In this document: piece after piece, positions 19,999 through 29,604 of the stretch
Numbering within the stretch: position 1 is the first letter of the stretch
How the letters are laid out: every line of letters starts with the position of its first letter
Assembly (NCBI GenBank): GCA_028222435.1
Contig: JAOIST010000002.1
Coordinates: forward strand, 1-64,000
Direction: 5' to 3'
Source: Candidatus Pelagibacter sp.
GTDB taxonomy: Bacteria > Pseudomonadota > Alphaproteobacteria > Pelagibacterales > Pelagibacteraceae
Length of the DNA: 64,000 bases
Position numbers and translations under genes: made by a program
Notes under the pieces: generated by a model
Databases searched by the model: none
What the model was told of the DNA's origin: nothing
What the model saw: the letters and a program-made list of their open reading frames with translations, nothing else

Positions 19999-21288
19999 AT
20001 GGCTGAAGATTATAAAGTAAAAGACATCAACTTAGCAGATTTCGGAAGAAAAGAGATTTCATTAGCCGAAACTGAGATGCCTGGACTTATGGCTCTGCGA
20101 AAAGAGTATAAAGGAAAGCTACCTTTAAAAGGCGCAAAAATTTTAGGCTGTCTGCACATGACGATTCAAACAGCAGTATTAATTGAAACATTAGTGGATC
20201 TTGGTGCAGAAGTTAGATGGTCTTCGTGCAATATTTTTTCTACACAAGATCATGCAGCTGCAGCAATAGCAAAAGCAGGAATTCCAGTATTTGCTTGGAA
20301 AGGTGAAACCGAAGAAGAATATTGGTGGTGTGTAAAACAAACCATAGAAGGTAAAAAAGATTGGAAACCTAATATGATTCTTGATGATGGTGGCGACCTT
20401 ACAGCTTTAATGCATAAAGAATATAAAGATTTATTAAAAGACATTAAGGGTGTTTCAGAAGAAACCACTACTGGTGTTTTAGCTTTGAAAAAAATGGAAG
20501 CTAAGAAAGAATTATTAATACCAGCTATAAATGTGAATGACTCGGTCACAAAGTCTAAATTTGATAACTTGTATGGATGTAGAGAAAGTTTAGTTGATGG
20601 TATTAAAAGAGCAACTGATGTTATGATGTCGGGTAAAGTCGCAATTGTTGCTGGTTTTGGTGATGTAGGTAAAGGAAGTGCAGCTTCATTACGTCAAGCA
20701 GGCGCAAGAGTTATGGTAACTGAAACCGACCCTATATGTGCTCTTCAAGCGGCCATGGAAGGTTACGAAGTTGTTTTAATGGATGATGCAATTAAAGATG
20801 CAGATATAGTTGTAACAGCAACTGGAAACAAAGATATTGTTACAGCAGATCATATGAGAAATATGAAAGATAGAGCCATATTATGTAACATTGGTCACTT
20901 TGATAATGAAATTCAGGTTGAAGCCCTTAAAAATTATAAGTGGGATGAAATCAAACCCCAAGTTCATGAAATTGAATTACCTAGCAAAAAAAGAATTATT
21001 CTTTTAGCGGAAGGTAGATTAGTGAACTTAGGTTGTGCGACTGGTCACCCTAGTTTTGTAATGAGTGCATCTTTTACGAACCAAGTAATCGCACAAATAG
21101 AGCTGTGGAATAACTCATCTAAATATGAAAAGAAAGTTTACGTTCTACCTAAACATCTCGATGAAAAAGTTGCGATGCTTCACTTAGAAAAAGTAGGAGC
21201 AAAACTTACAAAAATGTCAAATGACCAAGCCGATTACATTAGCGTTAAACCATCAGGACCATTTAAACCGGATACTTATCGCTACTAA
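19999..21288 (+). CDS. ahcY: S-adenosylhomocysteine hydrolase
   Basis: NAD-dependent enzyme that splits S-adenosylhomocysteine into adenosine and homocysteine, recycling the product of methyltransferases. It has 429 residues with the substrate-domain segments [14 protein letters not shown] and [15 protein letters not shown], the NAD-binding loop [10 protein letters not shown], and the C-terminal dimer lysine/tyrosine tail KPDTYRY. The 48-base upstream gap is too short for a SAM- or SAH-type riboswitch and none is seen. It is followed after 9 bases by tsaE. Confidence 0.97.
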   Translation: MAEDYKVKDINLADFGRKEISLAETEMPGLMALRKEYKGKLPLKGAKILGCLHMTIQTAVLIETLVDLGAEVRWSSCNIFSTQDHAAAAIAKAGIPVFAWKGETEEEYWWCVKQTIEGKKDWKPNMILDDGGDLTALMHKEYKDLLKDIKGVSEETTTGVLALKKMEAKKELLIPAINVNDSVTKSKFDNLYGCRESLVDGIKRATDVMMSGKVAIVAGFGDVGKGSAASLRQAGARVMVTETDPICALQAAMEGYEVVLMDDAIKDADIVVTATGNKDIVTADHMRNMKDRAILCNIGHFDNEIQVEALKNYKWDEIKPQVHEIELPSKKRIILLAEGRLVNLGCATGHPSFVMSASFTNQVIAQIELWNNSSKYEKKVYVLPKHLDEKVAMLHLEKVGAKLTKMSNDQADYISVKPSGPFKPDTYRY

Positions 21289-21297
21289 TAGTAGCTA

Positions 21298-21750
21298 ATG
21301 ATTGTTCAATCCTTAGACCATTTAAATACAATTTCTAAAGTAATTTCACAAAAATTAGAAAAGGGAGATTGTATATTTTTAATTGGTGAAATCGGTGTAG
21401 GAAAAACTACATTTACAAGACATTTAATTAATAATTTACAAAAACAAAAAGAACTTAAAGAAACAGAAGTTTTAAGTCCTACTTTTAATTTATTATATGA
21501 ATACGATATTAAAGATCTCAAAATTATGCATTATGACCTTTATCGAATAAAAAAAGCTGAAGAATTAGCTCACCTAGGTATCTTTAACGACAATAAAGAA
21601 TCAATTAAAATTATAGAGTGGCCAGACTTAATTCAAATACCATTAGATAATAAATTAGAAATTTATTTAAAATATGTGAAAAATGAAAATGAAAGAGAGA
21701 TTGAATTTGTTGGTTTAAATAAATGGGCAAGTTTTGTAAATGAATTATAA
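21298..21750 (+). CDS. tsaE: tRNA threonylcarbamoyladenosine biosynthesis ATPase TsaE
   Basis: Small P-loop ATPase that works with TsaB and TsaD in making the t6A37 modification of ANN-decoding tRNAs. It has 150 residues with Walker A GEIGVGKTTF (about 27-36), the family's LSPTFNLLYEY segment, HYDLYRI and IIEWPD motifs. Its 3' end overlaps the next gene by 11 bases. tsaB and tsaD are not in the window. Confidence 0.94.
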   Translation: MIVQSLDHLNTISKVISQKLEKGDCIFLIGEIGVGKTTFTRHLINNLQKQKELKETEVLSPTFNLLYEYDIKDLKIMHYDLYRIKKAEELAHLGIFNDNKESIKIIEWPDLIQIPLDNKLEIYLKYVKNENEREIEFVGLNKWASFVNEL

Positions 21751-22702
21751 GTTAAAAAAAATCTCAGGAGACGCTTCTTTTAGGGAGTTTTATAGATTAA
21801 GAAAAAATAAAAACAGCTCAATCATTGTTTCAGCAAAAAAAGATAAATTTAAAAATTTAGCAGTTTATGCGGTTGTAAATAATATATTAAATGCGAACAA
21901 AATTAATGCTCCGAAATTGGTAAGTAATCACTATAAAAATAATATGATAGAAATATCCGATCTAGGAAAAAAATCCTTCTATGATCACATTGTTTCCAAA
22001 AAAAATAAATTAAAGGACTATAAGTCCTTAATAAAGTTATTAATCAAAATACAAAAAATAAAAATTAAAAAGGTTTATAAATTAGATAAGTTTAAAATTA
22101 AAATTCCAAAATATACATTATCAAATCTTCATAAAGAATCTGATTTATTCTTTGATTGGTATTTAAAATATTTTCTTAAAAGTAAAAAAAAAAGCATGAT
22201 AAAAAGACTGTTAAGAACTGAGTTAAATACAGTTTATAAAAAATTAATTTATAGAAATGACACTTTTGTTCATAGAGATTTTCATGTTTCAAATATTATG
22301 ATGAACAAAAATAAATTAGGATTAATTGATAGCCAAGATGCTATTATTGGAAACCCTTTATACGATATAGCATCTTTAATTGACGACGTGAGGATAAAAC
22401 TACCCTGTAAATTACAAAATGATTTATTAAATTTCTATCATAAGAATTCAAAATTTAAAAAAGAGAAAATAGAAAAATTAAAAAATGATTTTGATATTTT
22501 ATCAGTACAAAGAAATTTAAAAATTTTGGGAATTTTTGTGCGGTTATTTAAAAGAGATAATAAAGATAACTATCTTAGATTTTTACCTTACACATGGTCA
22601 TTGATTGAAAAAAGATTGGAAAACCCAGCTTTTAAAAATTTAAAGATATTATTTTATAAATATTTACCTATAAAAAAATTAAAAAAGTTGAGTAAAATAT
22701 GA
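21740..22702 (+). CDS. amgK: Anomeric MurNAc/GlcNAc kinase-like phosphotransferase (AmgK)
   Basis: 320-residue member of the aminoglycoside-phosphotransferase fold. The catalytic loop HRDFHVSN (about 174-181) and the metal motif LIDSQDA (about 192) are intact. Followed by an overlapping MurU-like nucleotidyltransferase, it matches the AmgK-MurU pair that converts recovered MurNAc to UDP-MurNAc, bypassing de novo synthesis. The tsaE-amgK-murU order is common in Alphaproteobacteria. The protein is very Lys-rich, consistent with the genome's composition. Sugar specificity is inferred from context only. Confidence 0.82.
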   Translation: MNYKLKKISGDASFREFYRLRKNKNSSIIVSAKKDKFKNLAVYAVVNNILNANKINAPKLVSNHYKNNMIEISDLGKKSFYDHIVSKKNKLKDYKSLIKLLIKIQKIKIKKVYKLDKFKIKIPKYTLSNLHKESDLFFDWYLKYFLKSKKKSMIKRLLRTELNTVYKKLIYRNDTFVHRDFHVSNIMMNKNKLGLIDSQDAIIGNPLYDIASLIDDVRIKLPCKLQNDLLNFYHKNSKFKKEKIEKLKNDFDILSVQRNLKILGIFVRLFKRDNKDNYLRFLPYTWSLIEKRLENPAFKNLKILFYKYLPIKKLKKLSKI

Positions 22703-23397
22703 ATATCAAACATGGAATGGTCTTAGCTGCAGGATTAGGAAAAAGAATGCAACCTTTAACTCTTAAAACTCCAAAACCATTATTAGAAATAAATAATATA
22801 AGTTTAATAGAAAGAGCAATCAATTTACTAGTTAATCATGGGGTTACGGAAATAAGTATTAATATTCATTATCTTCCAGAACAAATTCAATCATTTTTAA
22901 AAAATAAAAATTTTAAAACCAAGATTAGTATTTCAAGCGAAGTAGATTTGCTTTTAGATACAGGTGGAGGAGTTCTCGAAGGAACTAAAAACTTTAATGA
23001 TAATCCTTTTTTTGTAATTAATCCTGATACAGTTTGGAGCAAGCGTTATTTAGAAGAGATTAAAAACCTTGAAAATATATATTTTCAAAATAACAAACCA
23101 AGTCTTTTACTAGTAAATAAGGATTTATCTATTGATCCTTCTTTTAATGGCGATTTTAATCTAAAGAATGGAAAAATTTCAAAAGGTAGTGAAAATCGAT
23201 TTATATTCACAGGTCTTCATATAACTAATAGAAGTTTTTTAGTTGAGGAAAAATCAAAGGTTTTTTCCATGAATAAAATATGGAATAATTTAATAGAAGA
23301 TGAGAACTTACAGGGTTTAGAGAGTAATCAAAAATTTTATCATTTAAATACTTTTGAAATGTATAAAAAAATTTCTAGTCTTAATATTACTGATTAA
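22699..23397 (+). CDS. murU: Sugar-1-phosphate nucleotidyltransferase, probable MurNAc-1-P uridylyltransferase (MurU)
   Basis: 232-residue nucleotidyltransferase with the N-terminal signature LAAGLGKRMQPLT (about 9-21) and PKPLLEI, and the metal-binding NPDTVW near residue 110. Its length fits MurU (no C-terminal left-handed helix domain as in GlmU). It overlaps amgK by four bases (ATGA), so the two are probably translated together and act in sequence in murein recycling. The 3' end overlaps gpmA by 11 bases on the other strand. Specificity for MurNAc-1-P is inferred from the pairing. Confidence 0.82.
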   Translation: MNIKHGMVLAAGLGKRMQPLTLKTPKPLLEINNISLIERAINLLVNHGVTEISINIHYLPEQIQSFLKNKNFKTKISISSEVDLLLDTGGGVLEGTKNFNDNPFFVINPDTVWSKRYLEEIKNLENIYFQNNKPSLLLVNKDLSIDPSFNGDFNLKNGKISKGSENRFIFTGLHITNRSFLVEEKSKVFSMNKIWNNLIEDENLQGLESNQKFYHLNTFEMYKKISSLNITD

Positions 23398-24106
23398 AAA
23401 TAATATCTTTAGCTCTACTTTTATCTAGGTAATAATATTCTTCAATTTTTAAACCATCTGTAAATTCTATTACCAAAGGATTCCCAGTCGGTATTTCCAG
23501 CTCATTTATCTTTGTATCAGATATATTTAACAAATATTTACAAAGAGCTCTAAGTGAGTTTCCATGAGCGGAAACTAAAACGTTTTTATTTTCCGAGAGA
23601 TTTTTCTTAATTTCATTTTCATAAAAAGGCACAACTCTATCGTATGTACTTTTCAAAGACTCAGTAAAAGGTGTCATGCCCGTGGGTATACTGGCGTTCA
23701 AAGGGCTAAATAGTTTTTGGTATTCACTTTTTTCTTCCATCGGCGGAGGAGCTATGTCCCAAGATCTTCTGTATTTTTTAAATTGTTCTTCCCCAATTTT
23801 TTTTTTAGTTTCTTCTTTATTTAAGCCAGTAAGAGAACCGTAATGTCTTTCATTAAGCTGCCACGCAGTATTAAACTTAAGTTCTAAATTATTTTTTTGA
23901 AGAATAGTTGTGAGCGTTTTAATAGCCCTTTTTAAATATGACGTATAGGAAATATCTATTTTAATATTCAAATCTTTAATGATCTGGCCTGATTTTTCTG
24001 CCTCGAGAATACCTTTTTTGGACAAATCCACGTCCACCCAGCCAGTAAATCTATTTTCAGCATTCCAAACACTTTGGCCATGTCTTGTAAGAATTAATTT
24101 AGTCAT
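23387..24106 (-). CDS. gpmA: 2,3-bisphosphoglycerate-dependent phosphoglycerate mutase
   Basis: Glycolytic/gluconeogenic mutase interconverting 3- and 2-phosphoglycerate. The catalytic phospho-histidine signature LTRHGQSVWN (about 5-14) is intact, followed by NRFTGW, the NERHYGSLTGLNK segment with its catalytic Glu, and the second catalytic His in SAHGNSLRAL. The length of 239 residues is typical. It is divergent from the VanZ-like gene and convergent with murU. Confidence 0.96.
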   Translation of the reverse strand: MTKLILTRHGQSVWNAENRFTGWVDVDLSKKGILEAEKSGQIIKDLNIKIDISYTSYLKRAIKTLTTILQKNNLELKFNTAWQLNERHYGSLTGLNKEETKKKIGEEQFKKYRRSWDIAPPPMEEKSEYQKLFSPLNASIPTGMTPFTESLKSTYDRVVPFYENEIKKNLSENKNVLVSAHGNSLRALCKYLLNISDTKINELEIPTGNPLVIEFTDGLKIEEYYYLDKSRAKDIIFNQ

Positions 24107-24146
24107 AATAGTTAAAACAGTTATTATGTACTATATTAAACTGGTA

Positions 24147-24527
24147 ATGAAAAATATTATATTTAAACTTTTAGAATATATATATTATTTTTCATTAGTT
24201 ATACTATTCATTCTTTATTTATTTCCTGGAAGTTTAATTGGTTACTTTCTTTATGGAAATTTAGGACAACAACCGAATTTAATACCCAATCCAATTGGCA
24301 CCTCAATTAATCATTTTATATATTTTAGTTATATTACAATATTAGCAACGGCTATCAAAACTAGAGTAAATAATATTCTTACAGATTATAAGATTATTCT
24401 TTTTGTAGCTTTTATTTTGGAAATTTTACATTTTATTGTACCCAATAGAGCTTTCGAATATTATGACTTATTAGCAAACATGTTTGGAGTAATTATAGTT
24501 TTATTATTAAAAAAAATTATAAAATGA
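24147..24527 (+). CDS. VanZ-like family membrane protein
   Basis: About 126 residues with four hydrophobic segments and the VanZ-family ending, a loop with Asn-Arg followed by YYDLLANMFGVIIV near the C-terminus. I chose the ATG at 24147, in front of a positively charged, hydrophobic start (MKNIIFKLL). An in-frame ATG at 24126 would add seven residues, and the frame stays open further upstream only because it runs antisense to gpmA. VanZ-like proteins have no defined role outside teicoplanin resistance. The stop overlaps the next gene by four bases (ATGA). Confidence 0.7.
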   Translation: MKNIIFKLLEYIYYFSLVILFILYLFPGSLIGYFLYGNLGQQPNLIPNPIGTSINHFIYFSYITILATAIKTRVNNILTDYKIILFVAFILEILHFIVPNRAFEYYDLLANMFGVIIVLLLKKIIK

Positions 24528-25027
24528 AGAAATTTTTATTAAAATTGATAATATTTTATTCTTTTTTAAATACCTTAAGCGCAACTGAAATTTATGGTTT
24601 TGCTAAAGTAATTGACGGAGATACTGTTCATATTAAATCCAAAAAGATTAGACTTGAAGGAATAGATGCTCCAGAAATTAGACAAAAATGTCAAAAAAAT
24701 TTTTTAAAAGTTTCAGCTATTGTTGGGGCTAATCTAAGCAAGAAATATAGGTGTGGAGTTATCTCAAAAGAAAAACTCATTAACAAGATTAGCAAATCCA
24801 AAATAAAATGTATTTCTTCTTCAAAAGACAGGTACCAAAGGTATTTAGCTACTTGTTATAAAGATAGTATAAACCTTAACAAATGGATGGTTAGAAGCGG
24901 ATATGCAGTAGCTTACAAGAGATATTCTAAAAATTTTGTAGGAGATGAAAAATATGCAAAAGAAAATAAGCTTGGAATATGGAAAGGGTCTTTTGATAGA
25001 CCGGAAAAGTGGCGAAAACTTAATTAA
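24524..25027 (+). CDS. Secreted staphylococcal-nuclease-like (thermonuclease) protein
   Basis: 167 residues with an N-terminal signal peptide (MKKFLLKLIIFYSFLNTLSA) followed by an SNase OB-fold domain. The catalytic arrangement is visible: VIDGDTVHI, IRLEGIDAPE (Arg and Glu) and DRYQRYLATCY (second Arg). It is probably a periplasmic or extracellular Ca-dependent nuclease that could feed phosphate or nucleoside scavenging. Overlaps the VanZ-like gene by four bases. Two or more Cys pairs suggest a disulphide-stabilised secreted protein. Confidence 0.85.
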   Translation: MKKFLLKLIIFYSFLNTLSATEIYGFAKVIDGDTVHIKSKKIRLEGIDAPEIRQKCQKNFLKVSAIVGANLSKKYRCGVISKEKLINKISKSKIKCISSSKDRYQRYLATCYKDSINLNKWMVRSGYAVAYKRYSKNFVGDEKYAKENKLGIWKGSFDRPEKWRKLN

Positions 25028-25047
25028 ATTTTAGTATAACTTTTTAA

Positions 25048-25647
25048 GTGATTCCTTTTAATAAAATTTTAATAATCTCCATCTTTTTCGTTCTTACGGC
25101 TTGCTCTTCAATTCCTAAAAATACTCAAAATAGCTGCGCAATTTTTGAGGAAAGATATCTTTGGTATAAACATGCAAAAGCATCATATGAAAAATGGGGT
25201 GCACCAATACATTTACAATTAGCTTTTGTAAAAAAGGAAAGCGATTTTGATTGGCTAGCAAAACCTCCGAGAGAAAAGTTATTTAAAGTCATACCCTTTA
25301 AAAGACCGTCTAGTTCTTTTGGTTACTCACAAGCCGTCAAAGGTACTTGGGAGCAATATAAAAGAGAAACAGATAGCCCCCTTGCAACAAGAGTAAGATT
25401 TAAAGACTCCGTAGATTTTATTGGTTGGTACATACATAAAACAAACAAAATTTTAAAAATTTCTAAAAAGGATGCTTTCAGACAATACCTGGCTTACTAT
25501 AAAGGTTGGGGTGACTATAAAAATTATTCTAAAGATAAAAAGGCTATAATTTACGCAAAGTCAGTAAAAGACATGGCCAACAAATACAGAAAACAACTAA
25601 CTCTTTGTAAAAAGAATCTAGATAAAAACAAATATATTATTTTTTAA
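25048..25647 (+). CDS. Lipoprotein with transglycosylase SLT-like domain
   Basis: 199 residues starting at a GTG. The first 20 residues are hydrophobic and end in the lipobox LTAC, so the protein should be an outer-membrane or periplasmic lipoprotein. The body has lytic-transglycosylase-like features: a candidate catalytic Glu in FVKKESDF, then FGYSQAVKGTWEQY, and an AYYKGW segment. It could cut peptidoglycan, which would fit the murein-recycling genes nearby. No ATG lies in a suitable place upstream. The 3' end overlaps the RND pump gene by 11 bases. Confidence 0.75.
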   Translation: MIPFNKILIISIFFVLTACSSIPKNTQNSCAIFEERYLWYKHAKASYEKWGAPIHLQLAFVKKESDFDWLAKPPREKLFKVIPFKRPSSSFGYSQAVKGTWEQYKRETDSPLATRVRFKDSVDFIGWYIHKTNKILKISKKDAFRQYLAYYKGWGDYKNYSKDKKAIIYAKSVKDMANKYRKQLTLCKKNLDKNKYIIF

Positions 25648-28600
25648 GTTGTTTGTTTAAATCGATCTCTACAGCATCTATTCTTTTAGTATTTTTTCCA
25701 ACAATTGTATAAATTGTTGGGATCACGTAAAGTGTAAAGAAAGTAGAAAATAACATTCCGCCAAAAATAGTTATTCCAACAGTAAGCCTACTTGCAGCTC
25801 CCGGACCTGTTCCAAGTATTAGAGGTAATACTCCTATAATTGTAGATAAACTTGTCATAAGGATGGGTCTCAATCTAATAGCGGCAGCTTCAAAAACAGC
25901 TACTTCAATATTTTTGCCCTCTTTACGTAATTGATTAGCAAATTCTACAATTAAAATTCCATTTTTAGCTGAGAGACCTATCAAGATAATCAAGGCTATT
26001 TGACTATAAACATTTAAAGATGAACCAACTACTAGTAAACCAAGCAAACCTCCTAATATTGCCATAGGCACAGTAAGCATAATAGTAAATGGATGTTTCC
26101 AGCTTTCAAACTGCGCACTCATAGCCAGATAGGCAGTAATTAATGCGAGAGCAAATATTACATAAAGTTCAGTATTAGTTTTTTTATATTCTTCACTCTC
26201 ACCTTTGTAGGCAATTTTTGCTTGTGGTGTATTTTGTTCCACCACATTAACTAAAAATTTAAGCGCTTCATCTAAAGAATAATCTCCTACAAGCCTAGCT
26301 GAAATAGTAACTGCCTTTTGCCTATTATATCTTGCAAGAAAAGGTGATTGACCCTCCTCATCATATGCAACTAAATTTGATACAGAAACGAGTTTATTAT
26401 TATTTTTTGATCTTACAAAAACTTTACTAATACTCTCTGGTTCCTGTCTGTCTTTAATATCTCCCTGTAAGATTATAGAGTACTCTTTTCCATCTCTAGT
26501 AAAATTGGTGACACGTCTCGAGCCAAAAATTGTTTCAATGGTTTTACCAATATCTTCCGTTGAAACACCTAAATCTGCAGCCTTTTTTTGATCTATTTTT
26601 ACATTTAATTGAGGTTTGTTAAGATCAAAATCATCTTCTATTGAGGTTAATCCAGGATTTTTTCTGGCCTCTTTTTTTATAATTTCTTTCCATTCTATAA
26701 GTTGGTCGTATGTATTTCCTAAAAGAACAAACTGTACCGGACTTTCAACTCCACCTGTTCTTATTCCTTGAGGCATTATTGGGAAAGCTAAAACCCCTGG
26801 AACTTTTGAAATTTTTCCAAAGGACTCCCTCATTATTTTAACACCGTGGCGGTCTCTTTTTTTCCATGGTTCGAGGAGGACAATTATAAATCCACTATTT
26901 ACCTGTTTTGCTGATTTACCAAATCCAGGAACCCTCATAATCAATTTTCGATATTCACCTTTACCTACATTAGGTAATAATAATTTTTCTATTTCTTCCG
27001 CTCTATCTTTTGTAAAATTAAAACCTGACCCTTGTGGGGCTTTTACAATTACAAAGAATGCCCCTCTATCTTCCGGCGCTATTAATTCTTTTTTTGTAAA
27101 ATTAAAAAAGAACAAAGTTAATGCAAGTGTAGCTATTAAAAATACAGTTACAGTTGTTCTTTTCCTTATCCAACCTAGTAATGAAACTTTGTATAAATGA
27201 GTTAATTCTTTTAATAGTTTTTCAAACTTTAAAACAATTTTTGATTTATTCATATTTTGTTTTAAAAATTTACTTGCAAGCATAGGGCTTAAAGATAAAG
27301 CTACAAAGCTTGAAATAATAACAGCAGACGCAAGTGTAATAGCTGTTTGTGTGAAAAGGACACCAGTAATTCCTTTTATAAAAATTAAAGGGACGAACAC
27401 CGCTACAAGAACTACTGTAGTAGCAATAATTGCAAAAGATACTTGTTTGGCCCCTTTATAGGCTGCCACCAAAGGAGTGTCCCCAAGTTCAATTCTTCTC
27501 ACTATGTTCTCCAACATTACGATTGCATCATCTACTACAATTCCTATTGCTAAAACTAAAGCCATTAGTGTGAAAAGATTTATAGAGAAATCGAAAATAT
27601 ATATGGCTAAGAAAGTTGAAATTAGTGAAACTGGTAAAGCCACTAACGGAACAATTAATGCTCTTATATTTCCAAGAAATAAGTAAATAATTACCGTAAC
27701 TAAAATTAAAGCTATGAAGAGCGTTTTATAAACTTCTTTAATTGCAGCACTTATATAATTACTTCTGTCAAAAGACACCTCAAGAGTTGTACCGGGCGGC
27801 AAACCAGGTTTAAGCTCTTCAATTTTTTTCTTAATCCCTTTAGCTACAGCTATCGTGTTCGCATCTGATTGCTGATAAATTCCAATTCCTACTACTTGTT
27901 TACCATTACCTTTAAATAAAGTTCTTGTAGATTCTGCTCCCAATTCCACTCTTGCTACATCTGATAAAGTTATGATTGATCCGTCTGCAGCTCTTTTTAG
28001 AGGTAGAGTTTTATAATTGTCTAAATTATTATAAGCCTTATTAAGTTTGATAGTTAAATCTATATCTTTTGACTCTATTCTTCCTGCTGGAAATTCTACA
28101 TTTTCTTTTCTTAGAACCGCTTCAACTTCCTGTGTTGTTAAATCTCTTGCGGCAAGCGCGATTGGGTCAAGCCAAACTCTAAGAGATAATTCTCTTTGAC
28201 CTCCTAATCTAACTCTTCCCACCCCATCAACAGTTGAAAATGTATCCGTTAAATATCTATCAGCATAATCAGTAAGTTCTAAATCTGACATGGTATCAGA
28301 GTTAAAAGACAACCACATAGTTGTTCTCATACCTGCGCTTTGTTTAAATATTTCAGGTTGTTCTGCACCATCAGGCAAATTATCTAAAACTCTCGAAACA
28401 GAACTTCTAACATCGTTAGCCACATCGTCTAAATCTAAATTCGTTTGGAATGTGAGAGTAATTCTAGAACTTTCATCTTCACTAAAAGAGTCAATTGTTT
28501 CTAAACCAGGAGTGCCACCTACAAAGTCCTCAATTTTTTGAGTAATCTGAGTATCAACAATTTCTGCAGAAGCTCCTTTATATTCTGTTTGAATCGTAAC

Positions 28601-28732
28601 AACTGGCGGCTGAACATCTGGTAGTTCATCCGTCGGGATATCTTGAAAAGTAACTAAGCCGAAGATTACCAATATTAAGCTCATTACAGAAGCTACAACA
28701 GGTCTTTTAATTGAAAGGTCGGTTAAGAACAT
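25637..28732 (-). CDS. RND-family efflux transporter, inner-membrane pump (AcrB/MexF-like)
   Basis: 1031 residues with the HAE1-RND layout: a first membrane helix, a large periplasmic porter domain, helices 2-6, a second periplasmic domain and helices 8-12. It begins with FLTDLSIKRPVVASVMSL, and the proton-relay acidic pair lies in GIVVDDAIVMLEN (helix 4). The end GGMLFSTFFTLYVIPTIYTI is typical. It is expected to export small hydrophobic compounds using the proton gradient together with the upstream adaptor. No TolC-type outer-membrane factor gene is adjacent. It begins one base after the adaptor's stop. Confidence 0.92.
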   Translation of the reverse strand: MFLTDLSIKRPVVASVMSLILVIFGLVTFQDIPTDELPDVQPPVVTIQTEYKGASAEIVDTQITQKIEDFVGGTPGLETIDSFSEDESSRITLTFQTNLDLDDVANDVRSSVSRVLDNLPDGAEQPEIFKQSAGMRTTMWLSFNSDTMSDLELTDYADRYLTDTFSTVDGVGRVRLGGQRELSLRVWLDPIALAARDLTTQEVEAVLRKENVEFPAGRIESKDIDLTIKLNKAYNNLDNYKTLPLKRAADGSIITLSDVARVELGAESTRTLFKGNGKQVVGIGIYQQSDANTIAVAKGIKKKIEELKPGLPPGTTLEVSFDRSNYISAAIKEVYKTLFIALILVTVIIYLFLGNIRALIVPLVALPVSLISTFLAIYIFDFSINLFTLMALVLAIGIVVDDAIVMLENIVRRIELGDTPLVAAYKGAKQVSFAIIATTVVLVAVFVPLIFIKGITGVLFTQTAITLASAVIISSFVALSLSPMLASKFLKQNMNKSKIVLKFEKLLKELTHLYKVSLLGWIRKRTTVTVFLIATLALTLFFFNFTKKELIAPEDRGAFFVIVKAPQGSGFNFTKDRAEEIEKLLLPNVGKGEYRKLIMRVPGFGKSAKQVNSGFIIVLLEPWKKRDRHGVKIMRESFGKISKVPGVLAFPIMPQGIRTGGVESPVQFVLLGNTYDQLIEWKEIIKKEARKNPGLTSIEDDFDLNKPQLNVKIDQKKAADLGVSTEDIGKTIETIFGSRRVTNFTRDGKEYSIILQGDIKDRQEPESISKVFVRSKNNNKLVSVSNLVAYDEEGQSPFLARYNRQKAVTISARLVGDYSLDEALKFLVNVVEQNTPQAKIAYKGESEEYKKTNTELYVIFALALITAYLAMSAQFESWKHPFTIMLTVPMAILGGLLGLLVVGSSLNVYSQIALIILIGLSAKNGILIVEFANQLRKEGKNIEVAVFEAAAIRLRPILMTSLSTIIGVLPLILGTGPGAASRLTVGITIFGGMLFSTFFTLYVIPTIYTIVGKNTKRIDAVEIDLNKQLKK

Positions 28733-29602
28733 TTATTTAGGTGCAATAATTTTAACTTTAGCTTTATCTCTAACTTTAGAAACACCTTCTGCTATCACAA
28801 CTTCACCTTCATTTAATCCTGATAAAACAGAAACTTTTCCAAAATTTCTTTTTCCAATCTCTATATTTCTTTTTTCAACTACATCATTATCAACGGTATA
28901 AACAAAAGCTGTATTGCCTTGAATTGTTACTGCGCTCTCAGGTACGCCAATCTGATCTATTTCATCATAGATAATTTTTACAGTCATTAATTGTCCTGGA
29001 ATTATTTCAGAGTCTGAATTATCAACTACTATTCTTGAAAGAATTGATCTTGTTGAAGGATCAATACGAGAACTGATAGTTTCAATTTTTCCATTAAAAA
29101 TTTTTTTATAAGCAGAACTAGTTACTTCTGCTTTCAAACCGGTTTTAAGAACTCCTACGTAATTCTCTGGAACTTTGATGTCAATTACAATTCTTTTTAA
29201 ATCGTCAAGAGTAATAATTAAACTTTCAGATCCCAATACACCTTGAGCTATTTCTCGCTTTCCAAGTTTTCCTGCAAAATCAGCTATCAACTTCTCACCA
29301 TCTTTTAAAGTTAAGATAACCTCACCTTTTTTTACAAACCTATTTTCAATATTAATCTTTCCTTCAACCTCGCTGGCTTGAACTCTGTAAGCTTTTGAAT
29401 TTTGAGCAATAGCTGTTCCAAAAGTTTCAATACTTTTATAGAAAAGAGATTTTTCAACTGTATTGACTATTACTCCTGGAGCGGGCCTGACACTAAATTT
29501 CTTCTTAAAATGAAGACCAATAAAATGTCGTGCAGCTATTGTTGTAAAAATAGCTATAAAAATAATTATTAAAAATCCTTTAATTTTTGTAGAAGTTTTC
29601 AT
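28733..29602 (-). CDS. RND efflux periplasmic adaptor (membrane fusion protein)
   Basis: About 289 residues with a signal/anchor helix near residues 6-22, a lipoyl-like barrel-sandwich segment, a beta-barrel domain (IDPSTRSILSRIVVDN, PGQLMTVKI) and a membrane-proximal end typical of HlyD/AcrA-type adaptors. It is short because the alpha-helical hairpin is reduced. I start it at the ATG at 29602, just after the sseA stop; an in-frame ATG at 29632 lies inside sseA and lacks a signal-like sequence. It connects the pump encoded downstream to an outer-membrane channel. Confidence 0.87.
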   Translation of the reverse strand: MKTSTKIKGFLIIIFIAIFTTIAARHFIGLHFKKKFSVRPAPGVIVNTVEKSLFYKSIETFGTAIAQNSKAYRVQASEVEGKINIENRFVKKGEVILTLKDGEKLIADFAGKLGKREIAQGVLGSESLIITLDDLKRIVIDIKVPENYVGVLKTGLKAEVTSSAYKKIFNGKIETISSRIDPSTRSILSRIVVDNSDSEIIPGQLMTVKIIYDEIDQIGVPESAVTIQGNTAFVYTVDNDVVEKRNIEIGKRNFGKVSVLSGLNEGEVVIAEGVSKVRDKAKVKIIAPK

Positions 29603-29604
29603 AC

